Shown in pieces: positions 1 to 6,700 of a stretch of 64,000 nt of DNA. The first letter of the stretch is position 1. Every line of letters starts with the position of its first letter. The translations under genes and the position numbers were made by a program. The notes beneath the pieces are model-generated. The model did no database searches and had not been told where the DNA came from. It saw nothing but the letters and a program-made list of their open reading frames with translations. Source of the DNA: Haloplanus sp. XH21 (lineage in GTDB: Archaea; Halobacteriota; Halobacteria; Halobacteriales; Haloferacaceae); NCBI RefSeq assembly GCF_023276355.1, contig NZ_JALLPL010000001.1:1302001-1366000 (forward strand), in the 5' to 3' direction.

Positions 1-284
1 TTCGACCGTGCGGTCTCGTAGTCGTCGACCCGCAGTTGCACCTGGCCGGTGCGGATGATGGAGCGTCCCGCCCTGGCGGTCGCGTCGGCGCTGCCGCCGT
101 CCCCTCCGCCGCCCTCGTCGTTAGCTGCCCGCTCTTCGGCCCCGGATTGGTCGACGGCGGCCGTCTCCGCGAGGGTCGTCGCATCGCCACCACCGCTGAC
201 CTGGGCGCCGCTGCTTGCCCCGCCACTACATCCGGATAGTACTACCAGCGCCGCGAGCAGTACTACTCCAAGTCGTCGTACCAT
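1..284 (-). CDS. DUF4349-type lipoprotein, N-terminal part (runs off window)
   Basis: Only the first 94 residues are inside the window; the gene continues past base 1. The protein starts MVRRLGVVLLAALVVLSGCS, a short hydrophobic signal with a lipobox (L16-S-G-C19), so it should be exported and lipid-anchored. A low-complexity Gly/Ser/Asp/Glu linker follows. The last visible part (about residues 74-94) reads RSIIRTGQVQLRVDDYETAR, which resembles the start of the DUF4349 domain of bacterial and haloarchaeal surface lipoproteins. The ATG at 284 has a TATA-like box about 25 bases upstream, fitting a leaderless transcript. Function is unknown; the DUF assignment is by eye from a short stretch. Confidence 0.7.
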   Translation of the reverse strand, partial: MVRRLGVVLLAALVVLSGCSGGASSGAQVSGGGDATTLAETAAVDQSGAEERAANDEGGGGDGGSADATARAGRSIIRTGQVQLRVDDYETARS

Positions 285-305
285 ACGTCGCCTACTCCGT
301 GGACG

Positions 306-313
306 GCTATAAC
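306..313 (-). promoter_or_regulatory. TATA-like box of the lipoprotein gene
   Basis: On the minus strand the sequence reads GTTATAG about 25 bases before the ATG at 284. That spacing is right for a leaderless haloarchaeal promoter. Confidence 0.4.
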
Positions 314-447
314 ATCGGGTGAAGCACAAACGACTGTTTGATCAACCAGCGACGCCTCCCATCGTGAATATGTGTCACAACACTCCTCAGCTTCCGATAT
401 ATATTATATAATATACATTTATGCTGGCTCGGCCGTTCGGGACGAGT

Positions 448-1197
448 ATGGCCGTAGACGGCACGATCGACGCTGCCAGGGCAGCGGTCGACGAGGAACG
501 GGCGTGTGTGCGTGCCGAACGCGACGCCTTCGCCGCGTTCAACCGCCGTGTGGCGGATCTGCCGACGGCGTCGGTCTCGGCGTCTCCGCCCGCAGTCCCC
601 GGGTTCGACCGCCCAGACCGGACGACCGACGCCGTCCGCACGGCGTACGTCGAGACGGTGATGGACGTGGCCCATTACGGCGCGGAGTACGGTGACACCG
701 TCCCCGAGAGCCTCGCGGTGGAGTTCGGCGACACGCTGGCGGCCGCCATCGTGAGTGACGCGGTGTTGACACCGGAGATCCGCGGCGCGGTGCGGTCGGC
801 GGCGACGGCAGCCCGGGACGAGCGCGAGGCCTTTCTTGATGTCCTGGACCACGAGCGGTCGGCACTGGCCCGGGCAGCCGACGACATCGACGACCTGTGT
901 GCGACGCTTCGGTCGCTCGACGTGGACTCGCACACCCGGTACGGGTTCGACACCCTGCGTGATCGGTGGTCGACGCTGGACGATCTCGAAGCCCGCGTGG
1001 CGGACCTCGGCGCGCGACGACAGGAGACGATCCGCGGCTATCGGGGCGACCTACCGGGCGTCCCGACGGATCTGACGGAGTATCTCTACGCCGACCTCTC
1101 GGTGTCGTACCCGGTCCTCGACGCCGTCGGGGCTCTCGGAACCCGGATCGATACCGTCCGCGGCCGGATCGAACGAGTGCTGACCGCGACGGCCTGA
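448..1197 (+). CDS. Haloarchaeal hypothetical protein (DUF7260-like)
   Basis: A 249-residue acidic, largely helical protein without signal peptide or membrane segment. It opens MAVDGTIDAARAAVDEERACV and has many Glu/Arg-rich heptad-like stretches (EERACVRAERDAFAAF; LEARVADLGARRQE), suggesting a helical-bundle or coiled-coil cytoplasmic protein. It resembles the haloarchaea-specific DUF7260 group, but I recognise it only by general pattern. An in-frame ATG at 421 exists, but it lies inside the AT-rich promoter patch (about 396-424), so the ATG at 448 is preferred. It faces away from the lipoprotein gene. No function can be assigned. Confidence 0.75.
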   Translation: MAVDGTIDAARAAVDEERACVRAERDAFAAFNRRVADLPTASVSASPPAVPGFDRPDRTTDAVRTAYVETVMDVAHYGAEYGDTVPESLAVEFGDTLAAAIVSDAVLTPEIRGAVRSAATAARDEREAFLDVLDHERSALARAADDIDDLCATLRSLDVDSHTRYGFDTLRDRWSTLDDLEARVADLGARRQETIRGYRGDLPGVPTDLTEYLYADLSVSYPVLDAVGALGTRIDTVRGRIERVLTATA

Positions 1198-1242
1198 TCG
1201 CGACGGGAAACGTTGAGGAGGCCCGCCCGCTGACAGGGTGGT

Positions 1243-2343
1243 ATGCGACCCGAAGACCTCCGGGCGGCGATTCCGGTCTGTGAACGGGGCGTCTACTTCA
1301 ACACCGGCGCCTCGGGGCCGGCACCCCGCCCCGTCGTCGAGGCGACGACCGACTGTCTCGAACACCATGAGTACGTCGCCCCGGTCGAGGAGGGGGCGTA
1401 CCCCGCCGCCTACGAGATTTTCGAGGTGGCGCGCGAGGCCGTGGCCGACTTCGTCGGTGCCCAACCCTCGGAGATCGCGCTCACCAACAGCACCGCCGAC
1501 GGTATCGCGCGCGTCGCCGCGACGGTCGACTGGAACCCCGGCGACGTGGTCGTCCGCACCGACCTCGAACACCCGGCCGGCGTCGTCCCGTGGTGGAACC
1601 TCCGCGAACGGGGGGTCCGGGTTCGCGTCCTCGAAACTCAGTCCGGCCGGATCGACCTCGACGCGGTCGAAGACGCCGTCGCCGACGCGCGCCTCCTCTG
1701 TCTGAACTCCATCACCTGGAGTCACGGGACGCGACTTCCTATCGCCGATGTCGTCGAAATCGCCCACGAACACGACACGCTCGTTCTGGTCGATGCCGTC
1801 CAGTCGCCGGGACAGGTCCCCGTCGACGTCGGGGCGTGGGAAGCGGACTTCGTCGCCGCCGCCGGCCACAAGTGGCTGCTCGGGCCGTGGGGCGCCGGCT
1901 TTCTCTACGTCGACCGCGAGGTGGCCGACCGCCTCACGCCCGGTCTCGCGGGCTACCGCAGCGTCGACGACCCCGGTGCCCAGGAGTTGGAACTCGTCGA
2001 CGGCGCCCCGCGCCTGGAGGTCGGCACCACGTCCCCGGCGCCGTACCGCGGTCTCGTCGAAGCCATCGACACCATCGAGGCGATCGGCTACGATACGATC
2101 ACCGATCGCATCGAGCGCCTGACCGACCGGCTGAAAGCGGGCCTCGGTGACCGCCTGCTGAGCCCCCGCGAGTACGAGTCCGGACTGGTCACCTTCACCG
2201 CCGACGATCCCGCGGCGCTGGTCGACCGACTCGCCGACGAGGGGATTCACATCCGGTCGCTCTCGCATCCCGAGGCGGTCCGGGCGTCGGTCCACGTCTT
2301 CAACACGGCCGCGGACGTGGACGCCCTCCTCGACGCGCTGTAG
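1243..2343 (+). CDS. Aminotransferase class V-fold PLP enzyme
   Basis: This 366-residue protein is a class V (fold type I) PLP enzyme of the cysteine-desulfurase/isopenicillin-epimerase kind. Visible features are the N-terminal YFNTGASGPAPRP (substrate-binding start of the fold), NSTADGIARV around residue 82, DAVQSPG with the PLP-ring Asp184, and GHKWLLGPWG with Lys210 as the Schiff-base lysine. The C-terminal small domain is present (SGLVTF). The loop Cys of true SufS/IscS desulfurases is not evident, so the reaction could be desulfurase-like or a simple aminotransferase/lyase. It stands alone, 45 bases after the previous gene, with no Suf genes nearby. The family is certain; the substrate is not. 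Confidence 0.9.
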   Translation: MRPEDLRAAIPVCERGVYFNTGASGPAPRPVVEATTDCLEHHEYVAPVEEGAYPAAYEIFEVAREAVADFVGAQPSEIALTNSTADGIARVAATVDWNPGDVVVRTDLEHPAGVVPWWNLRERGVRVRVLETQSGRIDLDAVEDAVADARLLCLNSITWSHGTRLPIADVVEIAHEHDTLVLVDAVQSPGQVPVDVGAWEADFVAAAGHKWLLGPWGAGFLYVDREVADRLTPGLAGYRSVDDPGAQELELVDGAPRLEVGTTSPAPYRGLVEAIDTIEAIGYDTITDRIERLTDRLKAGLGDRLLSPREYESGLVTFTADDPAALVDRLADEGIHIRSLSHPEAVRASVHVFNTAADVDALLDAL

Positions 2344-2417
2344 CCAGCCAGCACCTATTTGCCGTGCCGACCGCAAGCGGGTGGCATGTCCCATCGTCAG
2401 CGGAGGGCACCGCCGAC

Positions 2418-2879
2418 ATGAATCGGCTTCACCCGCGCGTCCGCGCCGTCTGGGCCGGGCAGGCGGCCGTTCTCGCCGCCGTTCTCGCCGCCGTTACGCT
2501 GGTCGTCAGCCGGTTTCTCCTTACCCTGCCAGCGTGGGTACCGCCCGCCGTCTTCGTCGTCGCCCTCGTCGTCGGTGTGGGGCTTGCGACGGCCCGCTAC
2601 CGCGTCTGGCGATACGAAGTGCGCGACGACGCGCTCTACCTCGAACGCGGCGTCTTTACGCGGGTTCGGACGGTCGTCCCCTTCGTTCGCATCCAGCACG
2701 TCGACTCGTCGCGCGGGCCGGTCGAACGGCTCGCCGGCCTCGCGAGCACCGTCGTCTACACCGCCGGCTCGCGCGGGGCCGACGTGACCGTTCCCGGACT
2801 GACGCCGACGGGCGCCGACGACCTGCGCGAGCGACTCAAACGCCTCGCGATCGGCGCCGAGGGCGACGACGCCGTATGA
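2418..2879 (+). CDS. bPH2-type membrane protein (YdbS-like)
   Basis: A 153-residue protein with two N-terminal membrane segments (about residues 12-33 and 39-57) followed by one bacterial PH-type (bPH2, formerly DUF304) domain. The domain contains the typical VPFVRIQHVDSSRGPVERL pattern. The ATG at 2418 gives a clean start just before the first membrane helix; a GTG at 2364 would add an unlikely 18-residue leader. It overlaps the next gene by four bases (ATGA), so the two are translationally coupled, like the ydbS-ydbT pair of Bacillus. In that group the proteins sit in the membrane with a poorly defined role. Function in archaea is unknown. Confidence 0.85.
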   Translation: MNRLHPRVRAVWAGQAAVLAAVLAAVTLVVSRFLLTLPAWVPPAVFVVALVVGVGLATARYRVWRYEVRDDALYLERGVFTRVRTVVPFVRIQHVDSSRGPVERLAGLASTVVYTAGSRGADVTVPGLTPTGADDLRERLKRLAIGAEGDDAV

Positions 2880-4465
2880 AGCTCTCGCCGCTCTCGGTGC
2901 CGTACCGCGTGATCGAACGCGGGGCCGGCCTCGTGTTCACCGCCGTCGTCATCTCCTCGGGCGCGTCGGCCGCGCTCGGCCCCATCGGCGGGGTCGTCGG
3001 CGCCGCCCTCGTCGGCCTGGCGATCCTCCTGCTCGTCGGCTACGAGGTGACCTACTACCGCCGGTTCGAGTACGAACTCGGGGACGAGACGCTCGACATC
3101 CGCTCGGGCGTCGTCTCGCGACGCAACCGCGAAATCCCCATCCGACGGATCCAGAACGTCGACATCAGCCGGAACATCGTCCAGCGACTCGTCGGCATCG
3201 CCGCCGTCGACTTCGAGACGGCCGGCGGGAGCGAGACGGAGGCGTCGCTTCGGTTCGTCGATTTCGAGGTGGCCAAACGGCTGCAGCAGGATATCGGCCG
3301 ACTGAAACGGGGTGACGCGGCGGCTGGAGAGACTAGCGACCAGGCGTCCGCGCCGGACCGAGAGAGCGAAGCCCTGTTCGCGCTGTCGGGGCGCGAACTC
3401 CTGCTCGTGGGGGCGCTGTCGTTCGACTTCCGGATCCCGGGCCTCCTGTTCGTGTTGCTCTCCGGGAGCCTCCCCGCGCTGTCGTCGATGCTCGCCACGC
3501 AGATCGGCGTTCTCGCGGCCGGCGTCGTCGCCGTCGCGCTCGTCATCGTCCTCGTCTCGTGGCTCGGTGGCGCGCTCGTCTCCGTCCTCAACTACTACGA
3601 CTTCCGCCTCGCGCGCGTCGGCGACGAACTGCAGTACGAGCGCGGCCTCCTGCGGCGATACGACGGGTCGATCCCCTTGGACAAGGTGCAGACGTTGACC
3701 GTGACCGACGACCCGCTGAAGCGGCTGTTCGGCTACGCGTCGCTCCGCATCGAAACGGCGGGGTACACCCCCGGATCGGGCGAGAGCGGGTCGGAGGCGG
3801 CCGTCCCGCTCGCCAGCCGCGAGCGGGTGTTCGACCTCGCCTCGCGCATCGAGTCGTTCGGCACGCCGGCGTTCGACCGCCCGCCGAAACGCGTCCGCCG
3901 TCGCTACGCCCTCCGCTACTGCCTCGGTCTCGGCGTCGTCGTCGCGCTCCTCTACGGCGTCGACCTTCTCGTGGCGCGGTCGCTCCCCTGGTACGGTCCC
4001 GTGGCGCTCGTTTTGCTCGTCCCCGTCGCTGCCCACTTCAAATGGCGACACCGGGGGTACTGGCTCGGGGAGCACCATCTCGTCACGCGAAACGGCGTCC
4101 TCCGCCGAGAGATAAAGATCGTTCCCTACTACCGCATCCAGACGGTCATCGACTCGCGGACGTTCTTCCAGCGACGCTGGGGGGTCGCGACGGTGACCGC
4201 CGACACTGCTGGCTCCCTCTCGATCGTCGGCAGCGACGCCGCCGCAGTCGACATTGACGACGCGACGGCGGACGACCTCCGGGCGACGCTCGCGACCCGT
4301 CTCCGGGAATCGCTCGCCGCACGCCGGGGCTGGATCGAACCGGGCGCGAACGCCGGCGCGGGCGACGGATCGGTGGCCGCTACCGACGATTCCACCGACA
4401 CGGACGCTCGATCACTCCGTTCGCGGGACGGCGACGGCGCCGGCGACGAAGATCCCGAGGGCTAG
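2876..4465 (+). CDS. bPH2-type membrane protein with three PH repeats (YdbT-like)
   Basis: A 529-residue membrane protein made of three repeats, each a pair of membrane helices followed by a bPH2 domain. The repeat signature is seen three times: EIPIRRIQNVDISRNIVQRL (from about residue 86), SIPLDKVQTLTVTDDPLKRL (about 262) and IVPYYRIQTVIDSRTFFQRR (about 412). This is the YdbT architecture. The ATG at 2876 overlaps the stop of the single-repeat partner, so both are probably made together and may form one membrane complex. The acidic C-terminal tail is low complexity. Its last 54 bases overlap the 3' end of the convergent ABC permease gene. Confidence 0.88.
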   Translation: MKLSPLSVPYRVIERGAGLVFTAVVISSGASAALGPIGGVVGAALVGLAILLLVGYEVTYYRRFEYELGDETLDIRSGVVSRRNREIPIRRIQNVDISRNIVQRLVGIAAVDFETAGGSETEASLRFVDFEVAKRLQQDIGRLKRGDAAAGETSDQASAPDRESEALFALSGRELLLVGALSFDFRIPGLLFVLLSGSLPALSSMLATQIGVLAAGVVAVALVIVLVSWLGGALVSVLNYYDFRLARVGDELQYERGLLRRYDGSIPLDKVQTLTVTDDPLKRLFGYASLRIETAGYTPGSGESGSEAAVPLASRERVFDLASRIESFGTPAFDRPPKRVRRRYALRYCLGLGVVVALLYGVDLLVARSLPWYGPVALVLLVPVAAHFKWRHRGYWLGEHHLVTRNGVLRREIKIVPYYRIQTVIDSRTFFQRRWGVATVTADTAGSLSIVGSDAAAVDIDDATADDLRATLATRLRESLAARRGWIEPGANAGAGDGSVAATDDSTDTDARSLRSRDGDGAGDEDPEG

Positions 4466-5164
4466 CACCGCCAACACGAGCAGCGACCCCATCGGATCGC
4501 CGCCTTCGGTCGCCGCGCGGACGCCACGGGAGAAGTACGTCAGCGGCGAAACGTCCGTCACGGGGCGGAACCAGGCGGGCAGCATCGCGGGCGGGACGAA
4601 CGTCTCCGAGAGCATCCACACCGGGAGCGCGACGGAGTTGCTGGCGGCGATGACGCCGTCCTGGGAGTCGGCGACGCGGCCGATGATCGCCCCCAGTCCA
4701 CAGAACAACGTCACGCCGACGACCACGAGCGGGACCAGCGCGAGCAGTCCGGGGCCGACGACCACCTCGGCGCCCGTCACGAACAACACCAGTACGAACA
4801 GCAGCAGGCCGGCGAGGCCGATGACGACGGCGTTGACCAGCGTGTGGGCGAAGAGCCACTCCCAGCGGCGAAGCGGCGTCGTCGCCAGTTTCTCGAAGCG
4901 GTTGCCGTCGCGGTGGCGCGCGATGGTGCTTCCCACCCGCGACAGCGGCGTGAACACCACGACGATGCCGAGGTAGCCGGGGAGGTAGTACGCCGGTTCG
5001 CGGGCGAACAGGCCGCCGCCGGTGGGTCGGGTCTGCACCAGCGCGCCGAAGATCAGGATGAGCAGGATGGGGAAGAAAAACGTGAAGAAGACGGCCGTCT
5101 TCCGCCGGGTGAACGCGCGGGCCGCGGCAACGAACGTCGACCGGATCCGCCGCTGGCGGCTCAT
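4412..5164 (-). CDS. ABC-2 type transporter permease
   Basis: A 250-residue integral membrane protein with six hydrophobic segments, starting MSRQRRIRSTFVAAARAFTR and a first helix AVFFTFFFPILLILIFG. The order (one helix, an outer loop, then a core of helices around GLAGLLLFVLVLFV and LFCGLGAIIGRVADSQ) is that of ABC-2/DrrB/NodJ exporters. The motif ALPVWMLSETFVPPAMLPAW with DVSPLTYFSRGVR near the end is typical of the family. Its start overlaps the stop of the ATPase gene by four bases, so the pair forms one exporter. The substrate is unknown; drugs, lipids or glycans are usual for relatives. Confidence 0.92.
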   Translation of the reverse strand: MSRQRRIRSTFVAAARAFTRRKTAVFFTFFFPILLILIFGALVQTRPTGGGLFAREPAYYLPGYLGIVVVFTPLSRVGSTIARHRDGNRFEKLATTPLRRWEWLFAHTLVNAVVIGLAGLLLFVLVLFVTGAEVVVGPGLLALVPLVVVGVTLFCGLGAIIGRVADSQDGVIAASNSVALPVWMLSETFVPPAMLPAWFRPVTDVSPLTYFSRGVRAATEGGDPMGSLLVLAVLALGIFVAGAVAVPRTE

Positions 5165-6108
5165 CGCGACGCCTCCCCTTCCGTCTCCGTCGCTGGCTTC
5201 CGGTCCATCCCCGCCGTCAGCGACTCACCCGTCAGGCGGAGGTAGATGTCCTCGAGATCGGGTTCGGCCCAGGTGAACGAATCGAAGTCGACGCCGGCGG
5301 CTTCCAGCTCCGCGACGACACGGCCCACGTCCGCGAGCGCGACATCGTGGACGACGAGATGGCCGTCGCGTTCGTCGATGTCGGCGTCGAGGGCCTCTGC
5401 GGCCACCCGTGCATCCGCGGGGTCGTCCACGTCCACCAGCAGGTGGCTGTCGCCGCCGTGGTCCGCGACCAACTCCGACGGCGTGCCGACAGCGACGAGA
5501 CTCCCGTCACGGAGGAGACCGACGCGGTCGGCCAGTCGTTCGACCTCGCCCATCGAGTGGCTGGTGAGCAACACCGTCGTGCCGCCCGCAGCCAGGTTCT
5601 CTATCAGTTCCCACAGCGACCGTCGGCCCGCAGGGTCGATACCCGTCGTCGGTTCGTCCAGGAAGAGCACGTCGGGATCGTTGACGAGCGCCGTGCCCAC
5701 ACAGGCTCGCCGCCGCTGGCCGCCCGAGAGGTTCTCGTACCAGGTGTCGGCGGCGTCGGTCAGTCCCACGTCGTCGAGGACATCGTCGACGGCGCGGGAC
5801 TCGTCGTAGAGGCCGGCGTAGTACGCGATCAGTTCGCGGGCCGTGAGCCGATCTGCCGGGTGAAACGACTGCGGGAGGAGGCCGATCCGGGACGGATCGA
5901 CGCCCCCCGGCTCCTCGCCGAGCACCCGGATCGCCCCCTCGTAGCGAGTGGTCCCCGTGAGTGCCCGGACGAGCGTGGTCTTGCCCGCGCCGTTGGGGCC
6001 GACCAGTCCGAACACCTCGCCTGCGGGGATCGATAGCGAGACGCCGTCGAGCGCGACGGTGTCGCCGTACTGCTTGCGCACGCCCTCGGCGACGAGTGCC
6101 TCTGCCAT
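5161..6108 (-). CDS. ABC transporter ATP-binding protein
   Basis: A 315-residue ABC ATPase. Visible motifs are Walker A GPNGAGKTTL (about residues 37-46), signature LSGGQRRR, Walker B DVLFLDEPTTGIDP and the switch His in LLTSHSMGEVERL. After the nucleotide-binding domain there is a C-terminal extension (about residues 220-300, with the FTWAEPDLEDIYLRLTG ending) like that of DrrA/NodI/CcmA exporters. It is the first gene of the two-gene exporter operon and is coupled to the permease by an ATGA overlap. Family and pairing are certain; the exported compound is not. Confidence 0.95.
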   Translation of the reverse strand: MAEALVAEGVRKQYGDTVALDGVSLSIPAGEVFGLVGPNGAGKTTLVRALTGTTRYEGAIRVLGEEPGGVDPSRIGLLPQSFHPADRLTARELIAYYAGLYDESRAVDDVLDDVGLTDAADTWYENLSGGQRRRACVGTALVNDPDVLFLDEPTTGIDPAGRRSLWELIENLAAGGTTVLLTSHSMGEVERLADRVGLLRDGSLVAVGTPSELVADHGGDSHLLVDVDDPADARVAAEALDADIDERDGHLVVHDVALADVGRVVAELEAAGVDFDSFTWAEPDLEDIYLRLTGESLTAGMDRKPATETEGEASR

Positions 6109-6158
6109 GCCCGAGGGTCGCGGCGGTGCCGAAGTAAGGATTCCGTTTCCGCGACCGC

Positions 6159-6392
6159 TCAGACGCGCTCCCGCACCGCGTCGACCAGGGCGTCGGTGTC
6201 GTAGTCGCCGTTCTCGTCCTTGTCGTAGATGGTCTCGCCGTCGACGCTGACGCGGAAGACGCCCTTCTCGCCGGTCACCAGCGCGACCGAGTCGAGGTCC
6301 TCGCCGAGCGACGTGAGCAGCGCGTGTTGGACGTCTTCAGCACGTTCCAGGAAGCCACACGGGACGCAGTATTCGATTTCGACATCTGTCAT
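6159..6392 (-). CDS. Rdx family (SelW/SelT-like) protein
   Basis: A 77-residue protein of the thioredoxin-like Rdx family. It starts MTDVEIEYCVPCGFLERAED, with the redox motif C-V-P-C at residues 9-12 in the place where animal selenoproteins W and T have CxxU. The rest (GVFRVSVDGETIYDK, then DALVDAVRERV) matches the usual beta-strand and C-terminal helix of the family, and the length is normal. The cysteine form needs no selenium machinery. It probably takes part in thiol redox chemistry in the cytoplasm, but no partner is known. Confidence 0.85.
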   Translation of the reverse strand: MTDVEIEYCVPCGFLERAEDVQHALLTSLGEDLDSVALVTGEKGVFRVSVDGETIYDKDENGDYDTDALVDAVRERV

Positions 6393-6497
6393 ACGTACTG
6401 GTTGGACGAACGAACAGTTAAATCTGAGCGTGGGTCCGGTGGCGCGTCGCCCCGATCGGTTGGTTTATTGGCCGGGGACGTTCGAATACACACTACG

Positions 6498-6572
6498 GGG
6501 CGCTTAGCTCAGCCTGGACAGAGTGTCTGGCTTCGGACCAGATTGTCGCGGGTTCAAATCCTGCAGCGCCCA
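6498..6572 (+). tRNA. tRNA-Arg(UCG)
   Basis: A complete 75-base cloverleaf. The acceptor arms GGGCGCT (6498-6504) and AGCGCCC (6565-6571) pair perfectly with discriminator A6572. The D arm is GCTC/GAGT, the anticodon arm TCTGG/CCAGA encloses the loop CTTCGGA, and the T arm is GCGGG/CCTGC with TTCAAAT. Anticodon TCG at 6533-6535 reads the CGA (and possibly other CGN) arginine codons. CCA is not encoded. There is no intron. Confidence 0.95.
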
Positions 6573-6656
6573 CTTGCTGCCGCGAACAACCCCGTGAGCG
6601 GCAGCAATGGAACCGCGAAGGATTTGAATCAGGGAGCGAGCGTAGCGAGCGACCGT

Positions 6657-6677
6657 GGTTCAAATCCTGCAGCGCCC
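6657..6677 (+). repeat. Direct repeat of the tRNA-Arg 3' end (att-like)
   Basis: The 21 bases GGTTCAAATCCTGCAGCGCCC exactly repeat the T-loop and 3' acceptor of tRNA-Arg (6551-6571). The copies are 106 bases apart, start to start. An inverted partial copy (GGATTTGAATC, 6620-6630) lies between them. Duplicated tRNA 3' ends are the usual scar of integrase-mediated insertion, so this may be an old attachment site. No integrase gene is present nearby. Confidence 0.6.
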
Positions 6678-6700
6678 CGCCCGGAATACCAGTCGCGCCG

